A stretch of DNA of 15,817 nt from Acidobacteriota bacterium (GCA_022759065.1 JAEMPZ010000212.1:1-15817); one strand, 5' to 3'. Positions 1-7,424 are shown, numbered from the stretch's first letter. Made by a program: numbers and translations. The notes: a model not told the origin generated them from the sequence alone.

Positions 1-124
1 GCATGGCCGTCCCCCCACTGGGTTGATTGTTAGCCCTGTAAATCTCGCGATCGCAATGTCGCGCCTTCCGTTTCTCACCACCTCGCTTCTCGCCTCCGTT
101 CCGGCTGAATAGCGGTACTGCATC

Positions 125-934
125 TCACACGCCCCTCGATGGAAGAAGCTCGTCCAGATTCAAACCGGTCACGCCGGGAACTTTCCACGCCACCCGCTCG
201 ACTTCGCGCCGGCTGGCCAGGGTGCCGATCGTTCCTTTTATGGTGACTTGCCCCTTTTGGGCGACCACCTCCACCTCCAAAGCGCTGGTGGCGGGGTCCA
301 TGACCAAGTTGGCGCGGATTCGGCTCGCCAGCGCAAGGTCCTCCATGGCTCTAGCGGAATCAGGCGTTTCCTCGAAACATTTAATTCGCGCCATGGCCGC
401 CAAAATATCGCACGCTTCCTTGATGTCAATGGCCTCCAGGTTCAGGACCACGTCATAGAGGTTCGGGTCTCCCCAGTCAACCCCGTAAAGGTACTGGGTC
501 CACTTGCGGCGATCCGAGTCCATCTTCTGTATGTAAGCCAGGGCCTCGGCGCGGGAAAGCTTGAGCCGGTCCTGCACCATGCTCGTCCTGAACTCCAGAG
601 GCGCCACTATTCTCGCGCGAAGCACGTGGCTCACGCCCCGCAAGAGCAGGTGGCCGGCGTTGCCGTGGTATACGGCTTTCCCGGGCCTGGCCTCTTCGGT
701 AAGAGCGGCCTGGAAGAGAGTCAGATAGACGTACTTCTTGTGGCCGAAGCGGTCCCAGAACGTGGGCGCCTTTTGCAGGGCGTCTCTAAGGTCCTGCTGC
801 GAGACCCCGTAAGCCGCCGCCTTTTCGACTATCACGTCGCGGTCAATGCAGCGGTAGCCGAGCGTTTCCGCGATACACTCGGCCAGTATCTTGCCGCCGC
901 TAAACGACCCCCTGGAAATCGTTATGATGGCCAT
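125..934 (-). CDS. Cytidylate kinase-like protein with C-terminal BON domain
   Basis: A 269-aa protein read on the minus strand. The N-terminus (ISRGSFSGGK, residues 6-15, then LGYRCIDRDV at 25-34) matches the P-loop-like start of the cytidylate kinase-like family, usually ISRxxGSGG followed by LGxxxxD. Residues about 35-185 fit the rest of that kinase-like fold (helical, with DRLKLSRAEA and a DRR at 141-143). Residues about 195-265 look like a BON domain: alternating helix and strand, VTIKGTIGTLASRREVERV, then a VPGV turn. BON domains are usually thought to bind phospholipid or other ligands. I chose the ATG at 934 because the kinase homology begins exactly there; the open frame continues to 1318 but that extension is antisense to the transposase and has no family-like content. 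A GGGGGA sits 4 bases upstream. The substrate is unknown and CMP kinase activity should not be assumed. The gene lies 46 bp downstream of a transposase on the same strand. Confidence 0.75.
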   Translation of the reverse strand: MAIITISRGSFSGGKILAECIAETLGYRCIDRDVIVEKAAAYGVSQQDLRDALQKAPTFWDRFGHKKYVYLTLFQAALTEEARPGKAVYHGNAGHLLLRGVSHVLRARIVAPLEFRTSMVQDRLKLSRAEALAYIQKMDSDRRKWTQYLYGVDWGDPNLYDVVLNLEAIDIKEACDILAAMARIKCFEETPDSARAMEDLALASRIRANLVMDPATSALEVEVVAQKGQVTIKGTIGTLASRREVERVAWKVPGVTGLNLDELLPSRGV

Positions 935-980
935 GAGTCCCCCATTGGGCCGGGGCCGGGCAAAGCCCCGCAAAACGTAA

Positions 981-1898
981 TTAGGTCTGCGCTTGCGCGA
1001 CCAGCATCGAGCTTCCGGCCGGCGGATTTTTTGCGCGCGTAGGTGGCGGCACCATCGCCGCCTGCTGGACCAGGGCGTCAAAAAGCTTGTCGCGCGACCG
1101 CCAGGTTCTTCGGTTGAAGCGGAACGTGAACTCGTCGAGACAATAGTCCAGGTAAGCGCATTGCACGCCGTTCTGGTGCGTCTTTCTAAGCCACTGGTCC
1201 ATGAGTTGCGCCACTTTGGCCGTTTGGGCCAGCGAAGGCTCGCCTCGCCCGGCGCCCTTGCGGATAGCCACGTGCTTGTATCCCAGCGCACCCAGGCCGC
1301 CGAAGCCGCTCCAGCCATCCGTCAGCACCGTGCTCCCAGGTTCAACCTCTTGCGCGACTATTTTTTCAAGTTCGGAGGCGGAGGCGTTCTGTATCCTTCT
1401 CAAGCGGATGCGGCCTATTCGGTTGCCTTCGCTCTGGACCACGGCCACGACCAGGTTTTTGCCTTCCGCGCCCCGTCCGCGCTTGCCTGGGTGGTGGCCA
1501 CCCATGTACATGACGCTCACCTCTATTGTTCCTCCAAGGCGGTCACGTCCCGGGCGCACCATTGCGGCGCGGAGTTTGTGCATCCAGGCCCAGGCCGTGT
1601 GATAGCTGCCCAGCATAAGCTCCTTCTGGAGCCCTAGCGCGCTTACGCCGAAGCGGGCATGGGTGACGTGCCACATCGCGCGGAACCACACCATTAATGG
1701 CGTCCGCGATCCGTGGAAAATCGTGCCCGCCGTCAGCGAAGCCTGGTAGTCGCACTTCGCGCACCGGTAGAGGTCGCGCTGAACCCACCACGCCTGGCCA
1801 TGCCCGCATTTGGGACAAACAAAACCATCGGGCCACCGCAATCGCAGCAGGTACTCTCGGCAGTCCGCCTCGCTTTTGAACCTGTCTTCAAATTGCAT
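981..1898 (-). CDS. IS1595-family transposase, probably catalytically dead
   Basis: A 305-aa, full-length open frame with the IS1595 (ISXO2-like) layout. It has an N-terminal zinc ribbon (C28, C31, C46, C49) following the typical start MQFEDRFKSEADCREYL, then a helix-turn-helix-like region about 60-115, then a DDE nuclease domain about 122-275. The second acidic residue (TDGW, D194) and the last (LDEFTFRFNRR, E256) are in place. The first is not: family members read roughly EVDETYxGG, whereas here residues 126-134 read EVSVMYMGG, so the D-E pair has become S-V. Without it, two-metal catalysis should fail. No internal stop or frameshift is seen. The start fits the family's usual N-terminus. 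It is most likely a decaying insertion sequence; a repurposed DNA-binding protein is the less likely alternative. Confidence 0.85.
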   Translation of the reverse strand: MQFEDRFKSEADCREYLLRLRWPDGFVCPKCGHGQAWWVQRDLYRCAKCDYQASLTAGTIFHGSRTPLMVWFRAMWHVTHARFGVSALGLQKELMLGSYHTAWAWMHKLRAAMVRPGRDRLGGTIEVSVMYMGGHHPGKRGRGAEGKNLVVAVVQSEGNRIGRIRLRRIQNASASELEKIVAQEVEPGSTVLTDGWSGFGGLGALGYKHVAIRKGAGRGEPSLAQTAKVAQLMDQWLRKTHQNGVQCAYLDYCLDEFTFRFNRRTWRSRDKLFDALVQQAAMVPPPTRAKNPPAGSSMLVAQAQT

Positions 1899-1930
1899 TA
1901 CGGCATGCGCCCACTTCCGGGTGCCCCCCC

Positions 1931-1950
1931 CTTCAAGTGGACAATGTAGG
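1931..1950 (-). mobile_element. Possible single remaining end of the IS1595-type element
   Basis: Read on the minus strand, this segment upstream of the transposase gives CCTACATTGTCCACTTGAAG followed by a run of eight G. The TGTCCACTT core resembles terminal inverted repeats I remember for IS1595-type elements, and the position (about 35-50 bases upstream of the transposase start) is right. I looked for a matching inverted copy beyond the transposase stop (900-990) and at the window start (1-125) and found none, so the element appears to have lost its other end. The assignment rests on memory of family ends. Confidence 0.3.
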
Positions 1951-1970
1951 TCAAAATCGCGTTTTTGACA

Positions 1971-2008
1971 AGTGCATAGCCTTATGGGCGGCCATTTAGC
2001 TATGCACT
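1971..2008. repeat. Perfect 10-bp inverted repeat with nested hairpin
   Basis: AGTGCATAGC at 1971-1980 is matched exactly by its reverse complement GCTATGCACT at 1999-2008. The 18-base spacer contains a second stem, ATGG (1984-1987) with CCAT (1992-1995), closing on a GCGG loop. The result is a hairpin with a 3x3 internal loop. It lies between the presumed IS end and the aprB leader and has no T-tract, so it does not look like an intrinsic terminator. It could be an operator, a REP-type palindrome or a recombination site; nothing here decides between these. Confidence 0.7.
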
Positions 2009-2439
2009 AGGTTCTCCCAGCCCGTTGCAGACAGCCGAAGTATTGGAAATTGACGCCGCGGGCGGCGTGGCCCAATCGGGAAATAGCCGTTATAATTCAA
2101 GTGTTTGCAATTTTAATGCAGCGCAAATCGTAGGCCAAGGCCACAAAACCGGCCTCCAATAATTTGGTCCTTGAAACTTGGTAATGGGGCCTTATGGGAG
2201 AGCAAACTGCATAAATAGAAAGTGGTTATTAGCCGGAAAATATCCCTTATTTCAAGGGCGCGGAGAGGCGGTTGATGACAGCCTGCGTCTTTTCACCCAG
2301 CGTTTTAGGGACTTTCGTAAAAGCATTGTTCACGGCTTCCGGGGTCACTATATTAACGACCGTAGCGTGGGTTTTTACCGGAATTACCTTAATTTCGGTA
2401 GAGAAGAGGGAATAGGCGATTTCACACGAAATAAGCGGG

Positions 2440-2528
2440 GGCGATGCGAAAGCCGCCAAAGGAGGTGAGACTCTTAGCAGATTGGATTTCCAGTCCACGG
2501 TCGACGGAAACCGTAACGGCCCGTCGCC
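2440..2528 (+). promoter_or_regulatory. Possible structured 5' leader of aprBA
   Basis: Two mutually exclusive pairings are visible just upstream of aprB. A long-range 7-bp helix joins GGCGATG (2440-2446) to CGTCGCC (2522-2528), with one U-G pair. Alternatively GGCG (2440-2443) pairs with CGCC (2454-2457), continued by GC/GC across an AU bulge and closed by a GAAA tetraloop (2448-2451). Inside lies a further stem, ACGGT with ACCGT (about 2497-2514), and an unused AGGAGG at 2460-2465 with no close start codon. The enclosed segment ends 37 bases before the aprB ATG. I compared it mentally with c-di-GMP, glycine, fluoride, TPP, SAM and cobalamin aptamers and could not assign it. Short pairings like these arise by chance, so confidence is low. 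Confidence 0.3.
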
Positions 2529-2551
2529 AACCCTTTAGATACCGTTCTTGT

Positions 2552-2557
2552 AGGAGG
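2552..2557 (+). promoter_or_regulatory. Ribosome-binding site fixing the aprB start
   Basis: AGGAGG ends 7 bases before the ATG at 2565. It decides for that ATG over the in-frame GTG at 2559, which would be only one base from the site. Confidence 0.85.
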
Positions 2558-2564
2558 TGTGGTA

Positions 2565-3005
2565 ATGCCGAGCTACGTGAACCCCGAGAAATGCGACGGG
2601 TGCAAGGCGCTGGACAAGACAGCTTGCCAGTACATTTGCCCCAACGATCTTATGGTCCTTGACAAGGACAAGATGAAGGCGTTCAACCGCGACGTCTCGA
2701 TGTGCTGGGAGTGCTACAACTGCGTTAAGATCTGCCCCACGCAGGCCATCGAAATCCGCGGATACGCGGACTTCGTCCCGATGGGCGCCCAGGTGACGCC
2801 GCTGCGCTCCACCGACTCGATCATGTGGACGGTGAAGTTCCGCAACGGCATGCTCAAGCGCTTCAAGTTCCCCATCCGGACCACTCCCGAAGGCCAGGCC
2901 GTGCCGGACGGCGGCTTTGAGACCAAGGGCGACCTCAACAGCCTGGAGCTTTTGGGCGAACCAGCGTCCCTGCGTCTGCCAGCAGTCTTCACTTTGAAGA
3001 AATAA
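2565..3005 (+). CDS. aprB: Adenylylsulfate reductase beta subunit (ferredoxin-type)
   Basis: A 146-aa iron-sulfur subunit of APS reductase. It carries two [4Fe-4S] clusters that bring electrons to the FAD of AprA in the cytoplasm. Eight cysteines are in the expected pattern: C10, C13, C21, C25 and C47, C50, C53, C57, each set ending in CP. The opening MPSYVNPEKCDGC and the C-terminal tail after about residue 100, which in known structures wraps around AprA, match the family, as does the length. It is 13 bp upstream of aprA and almost certainly co-transcribed with it. Confidence 0.97.
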   Translation: MPSYVNPEKCDGCKALDKTACQYICPNDLMVLDKDKMKAFNRDVSMCWECYNCVKICPTQAIEIRGYADFVPMGAQVTPLRSTDSIMWTVKFRNGMLKRFKFPIRTTPEGQAVPDGGFETKGDLNSLELLGEPASLRLPAVFTLKK

Positions 3006-3018
3006 GGGGGAGCTACCG

Positions 3019-4917
3019 ATGGCTAACTTCGAAAATGTTGTCGTTGAAACCGACCTGCTGATCCTCGGCGGCGGCATGGCCGCCTGCGGGGCGGCGGTAG
3101 AAGCGGCCCACTGGGCCAAAAAACACGGCTTGAAGGTGACCCTGGTTGACAAGGCGGCCATGGATCGTTCGGGCGCCGTCGCCATGGGCCTTTCGGCCAT
3201 TAACCAGTACGTGGACCTTACGACGGGCAAGAACAGCGTCAAGGATTACGTTGATTACGTCCGCAACGACCTCATGGGCGTGACCCGCGAAGACCTCGTC
3301 GCCAATATCGCCCGCCACGTTGACTCCACGGTCCACCTGTTTGAAAAGTGGGGCCTGCCGATCTGGAAGGACGAGCAGGGGAATTACGTCCATGAGGGCC
3401 GCTGGCAGCTCATGATCAACGGCGAGTCCTACAAGGTGATCGTCGCCGAAGCGGCGAAAAACGCCCTGTTGCAGAGCGGCGTGGGCCAGATTTTCGAGCG
3501 CGTCTTCGTCGTGGAGCCGTTGATGGACGGAGATCGCGTCGCCGGCGCGGTCGGCTTCTCGGTCAGGGAGAACAAGTTCTACGTCTTCAAGGCAAAGGCC
3601 ACCGTGGTTGCCATGGGCGGCGCGGTGCACGTCTTTAAGCCACGCAGCACGGGCGAAGGCCTGGGCCGCGCCTGGTATCCGCCGTGGAATTCCGGCTCCT
3701 CGGCCTATTTCACCATCAAGGCGGGCGCCGAGATGACCTGCCAGGAAGTCCGTTTCATCCCAGTCCGTTTCAAGGACGCTTACGGCCCGGTCGGCGCCTG
3801 GTTCCTGCTGTTCAAGTCCCGCGCCACCAACGCCATGGGCGGCGAGTACATGGTTGAGCGCAAGGCCGAGCTTGAAAAGTGGGGCTCGTACGGCCGCGTG
3901 AAGCCCATCCCGGCCAACCTGCGCAACTACCTCGGCATGTTGGACTGCAACGAAGGCAAGGGCCCGATCTTCATGAGGACCGAAGAGGCCATGCAGAAGA
4001 TCGCCGACCAGTACAAGGACGACGAGAAGGCCTACAAGAAGAAGGTGAAGGAGCTCGAGTCCGAGGCGTGGGAAGACTTCCTCGACATGACCATCTCCCA
4101 GGCCATACTTTGGGCGGCGACAAACGTCCAGCCCGAGCAGAGAAGCTCCGAAATCGCCGCCGCGGAGCCCTATTTCATCGGCTCGCACTCCGGCGCGTCG
4201 GGCGCTTGGGTCTCCGGGCCGGAAGACCTGCAGACCAGCGACTCCAAGGGAGAGTACTTCTGGGGCTACGCGAACATGGCCACGGTCAAGGGCATGTTCT
4301 GCGCGGGCGACGCTTCGGGCGCTTCATCGCATAAGTTCTCCTCCGGCTCTCACGCCGAAGGCCGCATCGTAGGCAAGGCCGCCATCAAGTTCATCGTCGA
4401 GAACAACACGATGCCCAAGGTGGACATGGCCGATGTCGAGAAGAAGAAGGCAGCCATTCTCAAGCCTCTCGACACTTACGAGCAGAACAAGAACCTCACG
4501 ACCGATCCCGAAGTCAACCCCAGCTACATCAAGCCGAAGATGTTCATGTTCAGGCTTCAGAAGATCATGGACGAATACGCCGGCGGCGTCTCCACGAACT
4601 TCACCACCAACAAGGCGGGCCTCGAACGCGGGCTCGAGCTTCTGCAGTGGCTGAAGGAAGATTCCGACAAGCTGGCCGCCTCCAACCTCCACGAACTCAT
4701 GCGCTGCTGGGAAAACGTCCAGCGCATGTGGCAGGCAGAGGCTCACGTCCGCACGATCCTTTTCCGTGAAGAGACGCGGTGGCCTGGCTATTACTTCAGG
4801 GCCGACAAGCCCGCGATTGACGAGCAGAATTGGCTCGTTTTCGCCAACTGCAAGTACGATCCAAGCGGCGACAAGTGGGAAATGATCAAACGTCCCATAA
4901 AGCGCATCTTTGCCTGA
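3019..4917 (+). CDS. aprA: Adenylylsulfate reductase alpha subunit (FAD-binding)
   Basis: A 632-aa catalytic subunit that interconverts APS with sulfite plus AMP. The dinucleotide-binding GGGMAACGAA sits at 17-26, followed by an acidic strand end (LVDKAAMDRSGA, 42-53) typical of the fumarate-reductase-like flavoproteins. Residues around the FAD site are present in context: W219 (GRAWYPPW), R250 (PVRFKD), L263 (AWFLLFK) and H390 (SHSGASG). The first three sit at a constant offset of 15 from the Archaeoglobus fulgidus residues I recall as W234, R265 and L278, with H390 matching H398. GGGGGAG at 3006-3012 precedes the ATG by 6 bases. The length is normal for the family. The enzyme works in either direction, so AprA alone does not show reduction versus oxidation; the Qmo genes downstream are its usual electron partner in reducers. 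Confidence 0.98.
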   Translation: MANFENVVVETDLLILGGGMAACGAAVEAAHWAKKHGLKVTLVDKAAMDRSGAVAMGLSAINQYVDLTTGKNSVKDYVDYVRNDLMGVTREDLVANIARHVDSTVHLFEKWGLPIWKDEQGNYVHEGRWQLMINGESYKVIVAEAAKNALLQSGVGQIFERVFVVEPLMDGDRVAGAVGFSVRENKFYVFKAKATVVAMGGAVHVFKPRSTGEGLGRAWYPPWNSGSSAYFTIKAGAEMTCQEVRFIPVRFKDAYGPVGAWFLLFKSRATNAMGGEYMVERKAELEKWGSYGRVKPIPANLRNYLGMLDCNEGKGPIFMRTEEAMQKIADQYKDDEKAYKKKVKELESEAWEDFLDMTISQAILWAATNVQPEQRSSEIAAAEPYFIGSHSGASGAWVSGPEDLQTSDSKGEYFWGYANMATVKGMFCAGDASGASSHKFSSGSHAEGRIVGKAAIKFIVENNTMPKVDMADVEKKKAAILKPLDTYEQNKNLTTDPEVNPSYIKPKMFMFRLQKIMDEYAGGVSTNFTTNKAGLERGLELLQWLKEDSDKLAASNLHELMRCWENVQRMWQAEAHVRTILFREETRWPGYYFRADKPAIDEQNWLVFANCKYDPSGDKWEMIKRPIKRIFA

Positions 4918-4928
4918 TTTTTTTTCAA

Positions 4929-4966
4929 GGAGGCCCCCACGGGGGGTGGGGGCCTCCACTTTTTCT
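4929..4966 (+). terminator. Strong rho-independent terminator after aprA
   Basis: GGAGGCCCCCAC (4929-4940) pairs over 12 bp with GTGGGGGCCTCC (4946-4957) around a 5-base loop, followed by ACTTTTTCTTCTTT. It starts 11 bases after the aprA stop. It oriented for plus-strand transcription and should separate aprBA from the genes that follow, although some readthrough is possible. Confidence 0.92.
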
Positions 4967-5011
4967 TCTTTCCGCCGGAATGGCGTGAAACAACGAAGGG
5001 AAAGGCCAGCA

Positions 5012-5296
5012 ATGACGATAGAGACGCCAGAATGCCCCCACTGCAAGAAGCCCATGGCGAAATGGGCCATCCCCCCGCTTGCCCCATGGGGCGGCGAATT
5101 CCAATACGTCTGCTTTAATGACGAATGCCCCTATTTCACGCGCGGCTGGGCGTGGATGCAAGAGCGCTTCGGCGCGGTTGCCTCGTACCGCCATCGCCTG
5201 GACCCCGAAACTGGAGAATCGGGCCCTCTTCCAGTGTGGTCCAAGGACGCCCTCAAGAGCAGCATAATTGATTCCAAGGGGGCTTCCAATGGCTGA
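5012..5296 (+). CDS. Small Ogr/Delta-like zinc-finger protein
   Basis: A 94-aa protein with four cysteines spaced CPHC (C8, C11) and YVCFNDEC (C34, C39), the layout of Ogr/Delta-type single zinc fingers. In those phage activators the finger serves transcription; here the protein has no obvious DNA-binding helix, so a metal- or protein-binding role is just as possible. I chose the ATG at 5012 because the frame upstream (from 4910) runs through the aprA terminator; a GAAGGGAAAGG stretch precedes it. Its last codons overlap the next gene by 8 bases (stop at 5294-5296, next ATG at 5289), which indicates translational coupling with the cysteine-cluster gene. Its role in APS reduction is unknown. 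Confidence 0.75.
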   Translation: MTIETPECPHCKKPMAKWAIPPLAPWGGEFQYVCFNDECPYFTRGWAWMQERFGAVASYRHRLDPETGESGPLPVWSKDALKSSIIDSKGASNG

Positions 5297-6116
5297 CGAA
5301 AGAAAGTCCTACGACGAAATTGTAAAAACAGCCAAGAGGCTCTATCTTGACGACCAGTTCACGTTCAGGTGCGGGCAGGACCTGGACTGCTTCACCCATT
5401 GTTGCTCGGACGTGGCGATCGTCCTGACCCCATACGATGTATTAAGAATGAAGCGCGCTTTGAAGATGGATTCGAGCGAATTTCTTGAAAAATATACCAT
5501 ATTGCCTTTTACCAAAGACCAGAAGGTGCCGGTGGTCCTTTTGAACATGAGCGGCGAGGGCAAGCGCTGTCCTTTCGCCTCGGCAAAGGGCTGCGCGATT
5601 TACGCCAACCGGCCTTGGGCTTGCAGGATGTATCCTCTCGGCGTCGCCGAGCCGAAGAACCCGAACCCTGATGACAAGCGTTTCTACTTCCTTCTTAAAG
5701 AGGATATTTGCCACGGCCACGAAAAGGGCCGGGCCATGACGGTTAGAGAGTGGATCGAGAACCAGGGCATTGAAGAGTACGACATGATGGGCACGTCTTT
5801 CAAAGACCTTATGCTCCATGACTTCTGGGAAAAGGGCGAAACGCTCACGCCTCGGAAGATGGAGATGTACCACATGGCGCTCTTCGACCTCGACAGGTTT
5901 AGGCGGTTCGTCTTTGAGACGAGCTTCCTTGAAAAATTCATCGTTGACGAGGCGCGCGTCGAGGCGATGCGAGAGGACGACGAGGAGCTTCTGGATTTTG
6001 CGGCCCAGTGGCTCCGCTTCAGCCTCTTTGGCGACAAGACGATGAAGATCAAGCCGGAAGTGGTCGAAGGGCACAAAGCGGCCGGCGAAGCTGGCGCGGC
6101 CCCGTCCGGCGGTTGA
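5289..6116 (+). CDS. YkgJ-family cysteine-cluster protein
   Basis: A 275-aa protein with the family's cysteine layout: C28, C34, C38, C39 (CGQDLDCFTHCC), then C94 and C102 around FASAKG, C112 (NRPWACRMYPLG) and C141. YkgJ-like proteins are thought to bind zinc or an iron-sulfur cluster; the biochemical function is not established. The N-terminal half (1-145) is the metal-binding module. Residues 150-275 are helical and charged, without recognised motifs. AAGGGGG at 5276-5282 lies 6 bases before the ATG; an upstream in-frame ATT start at 5268 is less likely. It is coupled to the zinc-finger gene and 27 bp upstream of qmoA. That placement suggests a factor for metal-centre assembly of Qmo or Apr (inference). 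Confidence 0.82.
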   Translation: MADERKSYDEIVKTAKRLYLDDQFTFRCGQDLDCFTHCCSDVAIVLTPYDVLRMKRALKMDSSEFLEKYTILPFTKDQKVPVVLLNMSGEGKRCPFASAKGCAIYANRPWACRMYPLGVAEPKNPNPDDKRFYFLLKEDICHGHEKGRAMTVREWIENQGIEEYDMMGTSFKDLMLHDFWEKGETLTPRKMEMYHMALFDLDRFRRFVFETSFLEKFIVDEARVEAMREDDEELLDFAAQWLRFSLFGDKTMKIKPEVVEGHKAAGEAGAAPSGG

Positions 6117-6143
6117 GAAGACAGAACTTGAAGGGGAATTTGG

Positions 6144-7424
6144 ATGGCTGAAAGCGGTGGAGTCGAAAAAAGAGGCAAGCCGGTGCTGGTGATGGGAGGC
6201 GGCATCGCTGGCATGACGGCGGCGATCGAATCGGCCGAGGCCGGCTGCGACGTGGTGTTGGTCGAGAAGGGGCCGTATCTCGGAGGGCGCGTCGCCAGGA
6301 TGAACCAGTACTTTCCGAAGCTCTGCCCTCCTACTTGCGGGTTGGAAATCAACTTCCAGCGGCTCAAGAAGAATCCAGGCATCGAGGTCCTAACGCTCGC
6401 GGAAGTTGAGAAACTCTCCGGCTCGCCTGGCGCCTATGAAGCTACCGTCAAGATCGCGCCACGCTTCGTGACGGACGCCTGCACGCTCTGTGGCGCCTGC
6501 GAGCAGGCCTGTCCAGCCGAAAGAACTAACGACTTTGACTACGGCCTCTCGAAGACGAAGGCGATCTACCTTCCATTTAAGATGGCCTATCCGGCGAAAT
6601 ACGTGATTGAAAGAACGGCCTGCCCGGAAGGTTGCAAGGCCTGCCAGGACGCCTGCACCTATAACGCCATAGAGCTGTCGGAAAAGGCGCGGACGATCAC
6701 CGTCGAGGCCTCCGCGGTCGTCGCGGCCACCGGCTGGAGGCCATACGACGCGGCCAAGATTGACAATTTGGGCTTCGGCCGCTGCGCCAACGTGATCACG
6801 AATGTGATGATGGAACGGTTCGCGGCGCCCGACGGCCCCACGAAGGGAAGCATCGTGAGGCCTTCGGACTCGAAGGCTCCGGCGTCGGCGGCCTTCGTCC
6901 AGTGCGCTGGTTCAAGGGACGAGAATCACCTGCCCTACTGCTCGGCGGTCTGCTGCTCGGCGTCGCTGAAGCAGGCGACCTACCTGCGCGCCCAATATCC
7001 AGAGATGCCCATCACGATTTACTACATTGACATCAGGACGCCCGGCAGGCTGGAGGATTTTTACCAGAAGGTGGCCGAGGAGCAGAAGATACGGCTTGTG
7101 AAGGGAAAGGTCGCCAAGGTAGAGGAAGACGCGGCGACGAAGGACCTTCTGGTAACCTTCGAGGACGTTTTGGCCGGAAAGAAGGTTGCCGAAAAAGTTG
7201 GGCTCCTCGTTCTTGCCACTGGAATCGTTCCAAACACGGAGGGTTTGCCGGAAGGGTTCAAGAAGGATGACTTCGGCTTTCTTGCCCGCAAAGGCGCAAA
7301 GGGCGGCTTCATCGCCGCCGGCTGCGTGAGCCGCCCCGAGGAAGTGTCCGCCACGGTGCAGGATGGCACCGGCGCCGCGCTTAAAGCGCTTCAGAGCGTA
7401 GTAAGGAGCGCCCACCATGGATAA
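6144..7424 (+). CDS. qmoA: Quinone-interacting membrane-bound oxidoreductase subunit A
   Basis: A 426-aa flavoprotein related to heterodisulfide reductase subunit HdrA, the smaller cytoplasmic flavin subunit of the Qmo complex that connects the quinone pool to APS reductase. It has an FAD-binding GGGIAG at 18-23 with acidic strand end VLVEK (38-42). Two cysteine sets suit [4Fe-4S] clusters: C113, C116, C119, C123, and C160, C164, C167, C171. The HdrA-type segment QCAGSRDENHLPYCSAVCC is at 253-271. A second nucleotide-binding strand, VLATGIVPNT, starts at 356. GAAGGGGAA lies just upstream of the ATG. It overlaps qmoB by 8 bases, so the two are coupled. Confidence 0.95.
   Translation: MAESGGVEKRGKPVLVMGGGIAGMTAAIESAEAGCDVVLVEKGPYLGGRVARMNQYFPKLCPPTCGLEINFQRLKKNPGIEVLTLAEVEKLSGSPGAYEATVKIAPRFVTDACTLCGACEQACPAERTNDFDYGLSKTKAIYLPFKMAYPAKYVIERTACPEGCKACQDACTYNAIELSEKARTITVEASAVVAATGWRPYDAAKIDNLGFGRCANVITNVMMERFAAPDGPTKGSIVRPSDSKAPASAAFVQCAGSRDENHLPYCSAVCCSASLKQATYLRAQYPEMPITIYYIDIRTPGRLEDFYQKVAEEQKIRLVKGKVAKVEEDAATKDLLVTFEDVLAGKKVAEKVGLLVLATGIVPNTEGLPEGFKKDDFGFLARKGAKGGFIAAGCVSRPEEVSATVQDGTGAALKALQSVVRSAHHG

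Larger units (their letters stand above)
1899..2564. other. Gene-poor, AT-richer region upstream of aprB
   Basis: About 660 bases between the start of the minus-strand transposase and the start of aprB. Two short open frames occur (2178-2468 plus, 96 aa; 2247-2498 minus, 83 aa), but they overlap each other, show no recognisable domain and lack a good ribosome-binding site, so I do not call them genes. Bases about 1960-2430 are visibly richer in A and T than the flanking genes, which would suit a promoter region or older transferred DNA. It contains the 1971-2008 inverted repeat, a lone TATAAT at 2091-2096 without a matching -35 box, and the structured segment at 2440-2528. The aprBA promoter should lie here, but I cannot place it with confidence. 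Confidence 0.6.

Noticed and set aside
248..1042. 264-aa plus-strand open frame opposite the kinase-BON gene
   Set aside because: The minus strand shows clear kinase and BON motifs; this frame shows none.
1924..1931. Run of eight C as a phase-variation tract
   Set aside because: It lies outside any coding frame, near the presumed IS end, and is probably part of that end.
2050..2096. TATAAT at 2091 with TTGACG at 2050 as a sigma-70 promoter for aprBA
   Set aside because: The spacing is 35 bases, twice what is allowed, and nothing -35-like lies 16-18 bases upstream of the TATAAT.
2440..2490. Fluoride riboswitch, suggested by GGCGATG followed by CGCC
   Set aside because: The downstream pseudoknot and GCTGATGG-like segment expected for that class are absent.
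2178..2498. Two overlapping short open frames upstream of aprB (plus and minus)
   Set aside because: No ribosome-binding site, no domain, mutually overlapping, in an AT-richer stretch where short open frames arise easily.
3013..4188. 391-aa minus-strand open frame antisense to aprA
   Set aside because: It is a mirror of a certain gene in GC-rich DNA, with low-complexity Leu/Val/His/Asp content and no family features.
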